Of a DNA stretch of 31,549 bases, positions 18,650 through 26,391 are shown one piece after another (position 1 is the first letter of the stretch; every line of letters begins with the position of its first letter). Location: NCBI GenBank assembly GCA_025201845.1, contig MU603946.1, positions 86,971-118,519 on the forward strand, read 5' to 3'. Below the pieces are notes generated by a model, which was not told the DNA's origin, ran no database searches, and saw only the letters and a list, made by a program, of their open reading frames with translations. Position numbers and translations under genes: made by a program. This DNA comes from Martensiomyces pterosporus (Eukaryota > Kickxellomycota > Kickxellomycetes > Kickxellales > Kickxellaceae).

Positions 18650-18871
18650 TCACCAGTTGCCCACAGTGTCGACCTGGCGGCGGACGTAGTTGTCGTTCCA
18701 GTTGCCGACGTTGTCAACCTGGCGGCGGACGTAGTTGTCGTTCCAGTTGCCGACATTGTCAACCTGGCGGCGGACGTAGTTGTCGTTCCAGTTGCCAACA
18801 TTGTCGACCTGAGGAGCAGGGGCAGCAATGGCAGCGGTGGCAAGAGCAAGGAGAGCGATGAAGGACTTCAT
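18650..18871 (-). CDS. Secreted Kex2-type repeat-peptide precursor, copy A
   Basis: This 73-residue protein starts MKSFIALLALATAAIA, a textbook signal peptide, followed by APAP. It then carries three consecutive 15-residue repeats QVDNVGNWNDNYVRR and a fourth cut short by TGA after QVDTVGNW. Each full repeat ends in Arg-Arg, the site of the Golgi protease Kex2. Processing would release three copies of QVDNVGNWNDNYV, with N-terminal Gln able to cyclise to pyroglutamate. Two X-Pro dipeptides before the first repeat fit Ste13-like trimming. The architecture is that of alpha-factor-like pheromone or KEP precursors; the core sequence matches nothing I know. The start is chosen at 18871 because the reading frame continues upstream without another ATG leading into a signal peptide, and the paralogue B starts with the same MKSF. 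Confidence 0.85.
   Translation of the reverse strand: MKSFIALLALATAAIAAPAPQVDNVGNWNDNYVRRQVDNVGNWNDNYVRRQVDNVGNWNDNYVRRQVDTVGNW
18677..18811 (-). repeat. Three 45-bp coding repeats of the copy A core peptide
   Basis: Units are 18767-18811, 18722-18766 and 18677-18721 in order of translation. They differ at one to three bases per pair, and every difference is synonymous (GTC/GTT, AAT/AAC, GTT/GTC). A partial fourth unit, 18653-18676, has an Asn-to-Thr change before the stop codon. Confidence 0.95.
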
Positions 18872-18980
18872 TGTTGTAGCTGTTTTGCAGGCGCTGGTGT
18901 TGTAGCTGTTTCGTAGGCTGTGGTGTTGTAGCTTGAAGATATTGAGTAGAGATATTGGGGACTGGTGCGCCAACACGGGC

Positions 18981-18988
18981 TATATATA
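18981..18988 (-). promoter_or_regulatory. TATA box of repeat-peptide gene A
   Basis: TATATATA (plus strand TATATATACT) lies about 110 bases upstream of the ATG. The paralogue B has TATATAA at an almost identical distance from its own ATG, which supports both starts. Confidence 0.65.
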
Positions 18989-19197
18989 CTGTCGATCCAA
19001 GTATCTACATGTATATCGTTACGTAAAATTAACAAGTTCAAAGTTGTTAGCATGAACACCACCATGTACATGTTCAAAAGAGGCAAAAACACACCTTGAA
19101 GCACCACACACCAATTATTTGCGCAATTGCATGAAACACATTGCCCTACCTATTCCGCCAAGTCTTGCTCTATGAGTGCCAGTTGACGGCGTGGATC

Positions 19198-19370
19198 TAT
19201 TATCTGGTGAATGTTTGGAATCAAAGCGGAAGCCCATGTCTCTGTTCGTTTCATTTATTTATTGACTACAAAGAAAGGCCCCACCTGGCTGTTTCCGCTT
19301 TTCATACGAGCATGCACATGTGTCCGATCTCACTAGCTTTGCTCGCTGCATGTCATGCTGCTCCCAGCAG
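19198..19370. repeat. Far-upstream block shared with copy B (31382-31549)
   Basis: Shared landmarks in the same order are TATTATCTGGTG, TTTATTGACTxCAAAGAAAG, GTTTCCGxxTTTCATACGA, GATGCACATG-like and GCTGCATxTCAxGCTGCT. Both blocks lie 330-500 bp upstream of an MKSF start and have the same orientation relative to the gene. This shows that A and B arose by duplication of a segment larger than the coding region. The block contains AATAAA on the minus strand, so it might be the 3' end of a lost neighbouring gene, or an upstream control element. Confidence 0.7.
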
Positions 19371-20217
19371 CTTGTAAGCATGTATGTTGCGCTTGGTATG
19401 CGCTATAGCTACCGCCTCTGCAATTGAAGCAATAGCCGAGAACATTGCTTGCGCAAAATAGCACAGCAGAGGCGGCAGCTCCCAATGCGTCACGAGACAC
19501 CTACCGGTATTCTGTCATACCACCGCGGGTGGGTGTAGTGGAGCAAGAGAGCCCTCTTGCTTCGTGCTGGGGACAAGGATGCGGACACATATAAAGTGTA
19601 TGGGGAGACCCATGCCTCGCACTCTTCGACTCCATCGTATTTCCGTCGCATTCCCTGCCTTGCCTGCTGCTCCGTCTATTTCTGAGCAGGATGCGGTGTC
19701 TGACCAAGCAGTGTGGCCATTGCCCAGTACTCGGCACATGCTCTGCCTTATTGGATCAATGATCTGGTCCATTACATGGCATTCCAACAGAGTGGCGCGA
19801 GTCCCAGCATCCGCTGCGAGACAAGCAGCCAGCAGAGAAAGCACCAGATGGCGGTGCACCCGTACTTCAGCAGCACAAGTGCTGGCAGTATAGCTTCAAT
19901 TGCCACCATTGTAGACTGGGCATCGTATTGCCGCAATAAGGAGTGCGCGAAGACACGCGTCTGGGCTGTGGCGCGAGCCTGCATCTCGTGCATGGAGGCG
20001 CAATGGTTCATTGTGTAACTGACACGAAGCGGCGGGTGATCAAGTACTCCAGATCCGTTAATCAGAACATGCAGCCATCTGGGCTCGCATGAGTTTAATC
20101 TGCCGCTTTTTGCTGCCAAGAATCGCCAGGTATGCGGGCCCAGGTTGACATGGCCCTTTTTTCCGCATTTGTTTGTATTTCAGTAATTAGACGCAGGCCG
20201 CATTTTACGCCTTGGCA
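19371..20217. other. Intergenic; a possible small gene at about 19583-20018 (+), unproven
   Basis: CATATAAAG at about 19586-19594 is a good TATA-like sequence. Downstream, the plus strand reads an open frame ending at TAA 20016-20018 that begins without an ATG at 19704. Its translation has ordinary composition and GC-biased third positions (AQYSAHALPYWINDLVHYM, then a Cys-containing region). The ATG-initiated frame just after the TATA element (19612 on) is a different frame, so linking them would need an intron or a frameshift. I see no family match. It may be a small secreted-protein gene, a decayed one, or chance. Confidence 0.3.
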
Positions 20218-21993
20218 ATGAGCTTTCTCACACGGCGGCCGTGGATCGCCAGGGCCTCGCTCACAGCTGCCGCCGGGCTTGCTGCATACGAATACGACAA
20301 GCACCTGCAAGCCTCGGCAGTGGCCCGCACAGTGCGCACATTCAGGGACATAGCGATTATCTGCATCGACTACAAGGTGAATTTTAGAGTGGAGCGCGGC
20401 GTCGAGTACCTGAACCAGATCCACGAGCGAGCAGCCAGGCGATTGCTGAGCTGCTGCAGGGAGAACGGCGGGCTGTTTATCAAGTTCGGCCAATCGATAG
20501 CCATCCAGAGCTCGCTCTTGCCGCCTGCATTCGGCAGAGAGCTCAGCATCCTGTACGACAACGCACCGTTTGTGCCGGTATCGGAGATTGCGCCGGTGGT
20601 TGAGCGGAATTTCCCGGGAAAGACGCTGGACGATCTCTTTGTGGACTTCTCGGAAGAGGCAGTGGCGTCTGCTTCGGTCGCTCAGGTCCATACTGCCAGA
20701 CTAAGGAGCGATCCGTCGAGAGTCGTGGCGGTGAAGGTGCAGAAACCCGAGATCAAGCTCCAGATCGCATGGGACTTGTTTGCGTTCCGCACGTGCGCGA
20801 GGCTGATTGAGGGGGCGTTTGGCATCCCGATGATGTGGTCGATGCAGGAGGTCGAGAGGCGGCTGCATGAGGAGACGGACTTCCAGCGCGAAGGACACAA
20901 CGCCGACCTGGCACGCAGCGACCTGAGCACTCTGGGCGACAAGTGGCTAAGGTCAAACGTATACATCCCCCAAGTGTACTGGAATGAGACGAGCAAGGAG
21001 GTGCTGACCACAGAGTGGATTGACGGCACTAGTCTTGTTCAGCCTGAGAAATTGGCAAGTGCGGGGTGGTCGAGCAAGGATGTGATGGAGCTGATGGTGT
21101 CCCTGTTTGCATTCCAGATTTTTGTCTCCGGCAATGTGCATGGGGACCCGCACCCAGGGAACATGCTGATCCGGCAGCACCCCGATCGCAAGCACCGCAA
21201 GACACCGCAGCTTGTGCTCCTCGACCACGGGCTGTACATAAGGGAGTCAAGCCAGTTCAAGAGACAGTATGCCGAGTTTTGGCGTGCGGCGATGGTCAAC
21301 GACAAGGCGGAGATGAGCAGAATCGTGTGGAACTGGGGGATGGCCGACTCGGGCATGTTCTCCACGATGGTGTCCCTCCGCCCGCCTGGAGCCAGCGGCC
21401 ACCCGCACTCCAACGCCCGCAGCAGCCCAAGTGCAAAAGACGAGACTGCCAGCGGCGGCTCAGAGGACAGCGACTCTGCCGCGTCAAGAAGGGCGTATAG
21501 CGAGCAGATGGAGTTTAAAAAGCGCGCCATTGCGGCGCTGAAGGGATCGAGGCGCCTGCCGCAAGAGCTCGTGTTTGTTACGCGCAACATGAACATCGTA
21601 CGTGCAAACAACCGCAGCCTGGGCATTCCAGTCAACCGGATACACATTCTTGGGCAGTATGCCGCCTACGGCCTGCGCAGGATGCTTGTTGACGAGGCGC
21701 TGTCGTCGAGCAGGAGGTTCGACCGCACTCGGGGCGTTGTTAGGAGCCGCGACATGCTGCTGAGCCGTCTGGTGGGACTTGTCGCTGGCGAGTGGAGCTA
21801 CTGGACATTTAAGCTGGCCGTGTGGGCGACCACCGCCGGGCTGGCGCTCTACGACATGTGGGGGAGGGTTGCATCGCTGATTGCTGGCAAGCCCCGGCCA
21901 AAGGACTTTGAGGACCTGCTGGACGAAAACATGCGCAAGATGATGGCGAAGAAGCTGGGCTACGAGATTGATACAAGTCTGTTCAGCGCATAA
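20218..21993 (+). CDS. MCP2: ABC1/UbiB family atypical kinase, ADCK1/MCP2 type (mitochondrial)
   Basis: The 591-residue protein carries the full UbiB set: KFGQ (residues 89-92, the KxGQ extension), the Ala-rich loop ASVAQVH (152-158), the lysine in VAVKVQ (173), the catalytic loop HGDPHPGN (308-315) and DHGLY (336-340) in place of DFG. DHGLY, rather than the DFGMV of the COQ8 branch, points to ADCK1 and yeast Mcp2/YLR253W. Those proteins sit in the mitochondrial inner membrane and affect lipid and ubiquinone homeostasis. The N-terminus is Arg-rich and amphipathic (MSFLTRRPWIARASL) with a hydrophobic stretch, as expected for mitochondrial import. The start is the first ATG at 20218. A polar insert at about residues 385-425 is specific to this protein. 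The stop is 75 bp from the convergent amidohydrolase gene. Confidence 0.88.
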   Translation: MSFLTRRPWIARASLTAAAGLAAYEYDKHLQASAVARTVRTFRDIAIICIDYKVNFRVERGVEYLNQIHERAARRLLSCCRENGGLFIKFGQSIAIQSSLLPPAFGRELSILYDNAPFVPVSEIAPVVERNFPGKTLDDLFVDFSEEAVASASVAQVHTARLRSDPSRVVAVKVQKPEIKLQIAWDLFAFRTCARLIEGAFGIPMMWSMQEVERRLHEETDFQREGHNADLARSDLSTLGDKWLRSNVYIPQVYWNETSKEVLTTEWIDGTSLVQPEKLASAGWSSKDVMELMVSLFAFQIFVSGNVHGDPHPGNMLIRQHPDRKHRKTPQLVLLDHGLYIRESSQFKRQYAEFWRAAMVNDKAEMSRIVWNWGMADSGMFSTMVSLRPPGASGHPHSNARSSPSAKDETASGGSEDSDSAASRRAYSEQMEFKKRAIAALKGSRRLPQELVFVTRNMNIVRANNRSLGIPVNRIHILGQYAAYGLRRMLVDEALSSSRRFDRTRGVVRSRDMLLSRLVGLVAGEWSYWTFKLAVWATTAGLALYDMWGRVASLIAGKPRPKDFEDLLDENMRKMMAKKLGYEIDTSLFSA

Positions 21994-22068
21994 AGCAAAG
22001 CAAAGATAGAGTATCTGCAGCATGCATTTCTACTACCACAGCACTATCAACATGAAACAAAACGAGAG

Positions 22069-23268
22069 CTAGTAAGGAGGAGGAGCAGGCATCTCGCGCT
22101 CCTCGTGGGACTTCTTCACGGCCGCCCAGAACTCCTTGTCAATAGCGCAGCGTGCAGCAACTCTTGCATTGGTCTCTGCCGCAAACAGCGTGCTCTCGTG
22201 TGCAATCTCCGTCTTTGCTGCCTCGGCAAACGGCGCAGTGTGCGGGAGGACCCTGAGCCCCTTCAGCGGGAAGTTTGCGTGAAGCGAGATGAAGTCGTGG
22301 GACAGATTGCCGAAATCCGTCGACCCGCCCACATCGAAATGCACGGGCGGCGACTCGAACTCCTCCTCCATGATCTCCTCGTACATTTTGCCCAGCAGGG
22401 GGTTGTCCACGTTATCCAAGTAGGGGTTCTCCAAAGTGAGCTTGTGCGTGCACCCAGTTGCAATGGCTCCTGCCTCAAAGACCTTCAGAACTTTCTCGCG
22501 CAGGGTCTCGAGCTCGCCCTTGGTCTGGGTGCGGAATCCGTAGGAGAGGCGGGCGTAGTCGGAGACAACGTTCGAGGCCTTGCCGCCAACCTCGATTATG
22601 CCGTGGACACGCCAGGTGGGGTGGAACTGCTCACGCATGACACCCATGGCATTCATTGCAATGTTGGCTGCAGACCCGGCGTTGACGCCACGCCAGGGTG
22701 CGATGGCCGAGTGCGAGGGCTTGCCGAAGTACTCAACTCTCACGCTCTGGGCGCATTGTGAGTGCCAGGCACCCGAGGAAACAGGACTGGGGTGCAGCAT
22801 GAGCAGGACATCAGTGCCATCAAACACCTTGGCCTCGTGCATGGTGATCTTGCCTCCTTCGGCTTCCTCTGCCGGAGTGCCAAACAGCCTGACCGTGCCA
22901 GGGATGCTGGCCTCCTTGAACAGCGCACAAATGGCAATGTAGCTGGCAACACCAGAGATGGCAATCAGATTGTGGCCGCAGGCATGCCCGATTTCAGGCA
23001 GCGCGTCGTACTCCGAGCAGAACCCGATGGTCAGTCCGCCTTCGGCGCCTGCTGGGGAGGTGTAGGTGGCGATGAATGCTGTCTCGAGTCCGGCGACGTT
23101 GTGCTCGACCGAGTGGCCTTGGGACTTCAGGTAGTCAGTGAGCACCTTGCATGCATGAAGCTCCTTGAGCGCCAGCTCGGGGTTTGAGTGGATAGACAAG
23201 GAGATCCTGCAAAGCTCCTCGCTGGCGTCCGCGATAGCCCTCTTGATGATTGCAGTAGCAGCGTCCAT
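22069..23268 (-). CDS. M20 family metallopeptidase/amidohydrolase (PM20D2-like)
   Basis: The 399-residue product, counted from ATG 23268, has the M20 aminoacylase layout. The metal-binding motif is HACGHN (residues 95-100). The catalytic EEAEGGK (134-140) holds the general-base Glu, HP (159-160) supplies another ligand, and a lid or dimerisation domain begins at GKPSHSAIAPW. The final ligand region is VHFDVGGSTDFGNLSH with the C-terminal HTAPF. The pattern is closest to PM20D2/Xaa-Arg dipeptidase and amidohydrolases such as AbgB, which hydrolyse dipeptides or N-acyl amino acids; the substrate is not determined. An in-frame ATG 59 codons upstream (23445) exists. A TATA-like AATAAAA lies downstream of that ATG, at 23380-23386, and would place transcription start after it, favouring 23268. 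No intron. Confidence 0.87.
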   Translation of the reverse strand: MDAATAIIKRAIADASEELCRISLSIHSNPELALKELHACKVLTDYLKSQGHSVEHNVAGLETAFIATYTSPAGAEGGLTIGFCSEYDALPEIGHACGHNLIAISGVASYIAICALFKEASIPGTVRLFGTPAEEAEGGKITMHEAKVFDGTDVLLMLHPSPVSSGAWHSQCAQSVRVEYFGKPSHSAIAPWRGVNAGSAANIAMNAMGVMREQFHPTWRVHGIIEVGGKASNVVSDYARLSYGFRTQTKGELETLREKVLKVFEAGAIATGCTHKLTLENPYLDNVDNPLLGKMYEEIMEEEFESPPVHFDVGGSTDFGNLSHDFISLHANFPLKGLRVLPHTAPFAEAAKTEIAHESTLFAAETNARVAARCAIDKEFWAAVKKSHEEREMPAPPPY

Positions 23269-23972
23269 TAGTGCAAAGTAGTACGGGTGTGTTGCTTGTA
23301 AAGACGAAGAAAACAGGCGGGCTGTGACGACGAATGAACTAAAGAGAGGCAGAGAGGCCCGTGTGGCATGGGCAGCCCCTTTTATTGCGCACCTGGAAGA
23401 GGGGGCGCCAAGCGAGGCTGGGGAGATACCTGGAGCGCTCGCCAAGATTCCTGCTACATACGCGGAGGCTCGGCGAACACCGACAAGTCCCTGGTACGCA
23501 AGAAAGGGGGCGCATGGTCAGGCGGAAATGAGGTCGATTGACACTATTGCCAATTGCTGCCACTCCCCTGTCCAAACAAGCCTTGCACCTCCAGAATTGG
23601 CGGGCGATTCGCTGGTGCTACAGGCCGCCATTTCTCTCTGCATGCACATCTTTTCTGCCAGCTATGCAGTTGGCAGCATGCTTGGGATGTTAGAATGCAC
23701 GGGCTTCAGCTCGGAAGAGCGCTGCTTCCATTGCATCGCAGCTTCAAAATAACACCGAAAACATGGTTGCACGCAAGATTGGCTCAGGAGAGGAACTGCA
23801 TGTGACAGCAGTGCGCTAGTGGTTCAGCCAAATAAAGCAAGCGCAAAATAGCACGGGCCGGGTAAATGGCACAGGGTGGTGGTTGGTATGCGTGATATGG
23901 CGGTGATGAGTATGGAATGGCTATAATGAATACAGGTGGCGAAAGAGAAAAGAAACACGCGTGAGCTCAGGC
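23269..23972. promoter_or_regulatory. Upstream region of the amidohydrolase gene and 3' flank of the DHHC gene
   Basis: On the minus strand GCAATAAAAGGGGC (AATAAAA at 23380-23386) is a TATA-like element about 112 bases upstream of the amidohydrolase ATG. The rest shows no gene. AATAAA at 23831-23836 on the plus strand has no plus-strand gene to serve. Confidence 0.45.
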
Positions 23973-26111
23973 TCAGCGATGCAGAGGAACCAGCTCCTCA
24001 ATGCCCTCCGGGTCAACGCGAGCGCGCCATTGAATGTTGGTCGGCATCGCAGGACTGCACAGAGCCGCTGCCCAATTGCTCATGCACGATCCCTTGGAGT
24101 ACGGGCTCACCATGTGTGGGAAAAACAGCCTGCTCCCGATCCTGCTGTTGGATCCCGTCTGCGTCTGGTATGCATGCGAGTGCTTGGCGCCAAGGACCTC
24201 GTGCGTTGTCATATTCCTGCTGATCAGCATCGTGTGGTATCCAAACAGGCCGCCAACAAGCCAGGTATGCAGGAATACATAGATGAGCAGTGCCAGCACC
24301 ACCGGATGCCGCTTGACGCTGTCCCCAAATGTCATTGTGCCTCCGGGGTTGTCTGCGTGGCGGTGGAGCGGGAGAATAAGACGCACCAGGCAGAACGCAA
24401 TGATATAGAAGGACAGCATGGTTATCGAGAACAGGAACGAGTAGAAGTACCGGTAGTTCCGACGCCCGATGCAGTTGTTGAGCCATATGCAGTGGTGGTC
24501 CTCGTTCTCCACACAGTTGTCGCAGTACTTGCAGTGAGACGCTCTGGGCGGGCGGTAAATCCTGCACGTCTCGCAGTACTTGAGTCTGACGCTGACGTTG
24601 TTGATCGACACGAGCTTTGTGGTTGGCGGGTACATGCGGTATGGATCAGAGGCAGGCCGCTGGTCACGCGGTGCCTTGGGGTCGTATACGCTCAGCGGGC
24701 CATTCCGTCTTCCCGCTGCGCCGACATGGATCCACGGCGGCGGCAGCTTCTCGTAGTACTGCATCTGCGGCGGCAGCAGCCTGCTGGATGCCGACTCCTT
24801 GCGGCCATGACTCCAGCCACCGCCGAGCTCGCCGCCAAACCCCCCAGGCTCATCCAGCGGCGCAGCGCTGTGGTGATTGCCGCCGTTTGCAGCCATGCTT
24901 GGTCTGGGCTGCGTGGGCTGCGGGGGTCCAACGTCAATGACATAGTTGTCAGGCGTGGTAATGGCATCCAGGTTGCGCGGAATAATGCCCGGATCCGTGA
25001 GCGACGACATGAACATCGAGGCCAGCGTCAGCGCCGCCAAATACGCAAACACAATGACTGCCGCCTTGTGCAGCTCGTTCCACAAATACGGGCAGACAAA
25101 GATGGCAAACAGGACGACGGGCGCAAGAACCATCACAAGCGCCATGATAAATGGCCATGGCTTGTTGCCCGTCACCGTTCTCCCGCCAAACAGATGCCAG
25201 TTGTCGTGGTCATACAGCCTGTATATCCGCTCCTTCCTGCGCAGTCCGTCACTCGTGAAGCGCTCTGGGTGCCGGCTGTACGACTTCTCGTCCACTGGTT
25301 CGTAGATGCCGATGGGCTGCGGCTTCTGCGGGGCGTGGCTGCTGTTGGCCGCTGTTCCCTCGCTGCTGTGTGCATGCGGTGAGCCAGGCTCGCTCTCCCT
25401 GGCCACTGCTACCGCTGGAATGTCCTCATTCATTGACATTCGCATTACCACCTGCCGCGGCGGCCCCAGAAACTGTATGCTGCTCCGCCTGCCCTTCTTC
25501 TCTGTAGCGTCCTTGGGACCCGGCCTGGGCCCTTCATGTGCAGGCTGGCTAGCCATGGCCAATGATTGCTGCTGAATTTGTGCTGGCGGCTGTGCTGGTG
25601 CGCGTCTATATGGTGGTGATTGCAGTGTGCTGGGCTGTGTTGGTGCTGTAGGTGCTTGAGAGGGAAGAGAGGGAGGAGGAGAAAGCGGCTGGCGCCCCGC
25701 AAACGGGCCAGGCGAAGGCGTAGCACTAACCACAGCAGCGCCCGAATAGTGCTTCTGCCCGCCTGGAGTTCCTGAATGCAGTCTCGCCTCGCGATTGGCT
25801 GGGTGTTTGCTACTGCCAGTACTGTCACGACCCGTGTCGCGGCCCTGCTCCTTCTGTGAGACCGACTTTTTTCGAGACCTCCCGCCCTGTGCTGCGTATT
25901 CCTGCGACCTGGGCCGGCGAAACGCCTTCTTGGATGTTTCAATAAGCGTTCGAGTCGTGTATCCATCGTCTGTGGCTGCCCCTTCGCCTCGCCGCTGAGA
26001 GCTGGAAGCATGGGCGTGGCGGCTGCCTGTGTTACGTGGGCCGGGCGTGAGCTGTACAATAGTCGACCGCTTGGCCGCTGACGAAGGATGTGCGGCGGTG
26101 TTACCAGACAT
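23973..26111 (-). CDS. DHHC-type protein S-palmitoyltransferase, ERF2-like
   Basis: The 712-residue protein has a Ser/Pro/Gln-rich, disordered N-terminal half (residues 1-290). Two transmembrane helices follow ([20 protein letters not shown] and [18 protein letters not shown]), then the TDPG motif [12 protein letters not shown], a polar insert, and the cysteine-rich domain [22 protein letters not shown]. The catalytic [15 protein letters not shown] has DHHC at residues 538-541. Two more transmembrane helices and a TTHE motif (TTxE) follow, and the tail contains NPYS-like [12 protein letters not shown]. This is the Erf2/ZDHHC9 plan, an ER/Golgi enzyme that palmitoylates Ras-like proteins with an Erf4 partner; substrate assignment is inference. 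The polar insert of about 110 residues between TDPG and the cysteine-rich domain is longer than usual. The start is the first ATG. It is divergent from the helicase gene (280 bp). Confidence 0.9.
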   Translation of the reverse strand: MSGNTAAHPSSAAKRSTIVQLTPGPRNTGSRHAHASSSQRRGEGAATDDGYTTRTLIETSKKAFRRPRSQEYAAQGGRSRKKSVSQKEQGRDTGRDSTGSSKHPANREARLHSGTPGGQKHYSGAAVVSATPSPGPFAGRQPLSPPPSLPSQAPTAPTQPSTLQSPPYRRAPAQPPAQIQQQSLAMASQPAHEGPRPGPKDATEKKGRRSSIQFLGPPRQVVMRMSMNEDIPAVAVARESEPGSPHAHSSEGTAANSSHAPQKPQPIGIYEPVDEKSYSRHPERFTSDGLRRKERIYRLYDHDNWHLFGGRTVTGNKPWPFIMALVMVLAPVVLFAIFVCPYLWNELHKAAVIVFAYLAALTLASMFMSSLTDPGIIPRNLDAITTPDNYVIDVGPPQPTQPRPSMAANGGNHHSAAPLDEPGGFGGELGGGWSHGRKESASSRLLPPQMQYYEKLPPPWIHVGAAGRRNGPLSVYDPKAPRDQRPASDPYRMYPPTTKLVSINNVSVRLKYCETCRIYRPPRASHCKYCDNCVENEDHHCIWLNNCIGRRNYRYFYSFLFSITMLSFYIIAFCLVRLILPLHRHADNPGGTMTFGDSVKRHPVVLALLIYVFLHTWLVGGLFGYHTMLISRNMTTHEVLGAKHSHAYQTQTGSNSRIGSRLFFPHMVSPYSKGSCMSNWAAALCSPAMPTNIQWRARVDPEGIEELVPLHR

Positions 26112-26391
26112 GGCCTAATTCCTTTTTTGTTGGACAGGTGCTTGTGCCTATTTTAGGTGCTTACAAGTAATAAAGATGCTATGCGAGTGCTGAGCGAAAC
26201 AGAAGCAGGCGGTGTTCCAGCCGACTGATACCAGTGTGCCGTGCCGCGGCCAGACCAAAGCTGAGCAAGCAAGGAGACTGCAGCGCTGCAAGAGCTGCAA
26301 AAAAAAAAACGAGAAAGAGCTAGCGAGCAACAAGCAGAGTTGAAAGGAGCAAAGCGCCTGCGTGCCAGAGGGACTGCAAACAAGAACCCAA
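26112..26391. promoter_or_regulatory. Divergent promoter region between the DHHC enzyme and the helicase
   Basis: These 280 bp separate the two ATGs. A 10-base A run lies at about 26299-26308, and AATAAAGATG lies near the DHHC start. No strong TATA box is seen. Confidence 0.35.

Noticed and set aside
18677..18811. Regular 45-bp repeats resembling an array
   Set aside because: The repeats are adjacent with no spacers, are in frame, and encode a peptide repeat; not a CRISPR array.
19515..19859. Minus-strand frame starting MHRHLVLSLLAACLAADAG, signal-peptide-like
   Set aside because: The mature part has no pattern, and the opposite strand has a better TATA element and codon bias. Chance is likely, though not excluded.
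23961..25382. 473-codon plus-strand open frame
   Set aside because: It is antisense to the DHHC palmitoyltransferase; its translation is Arg/Val-rich with no motif.
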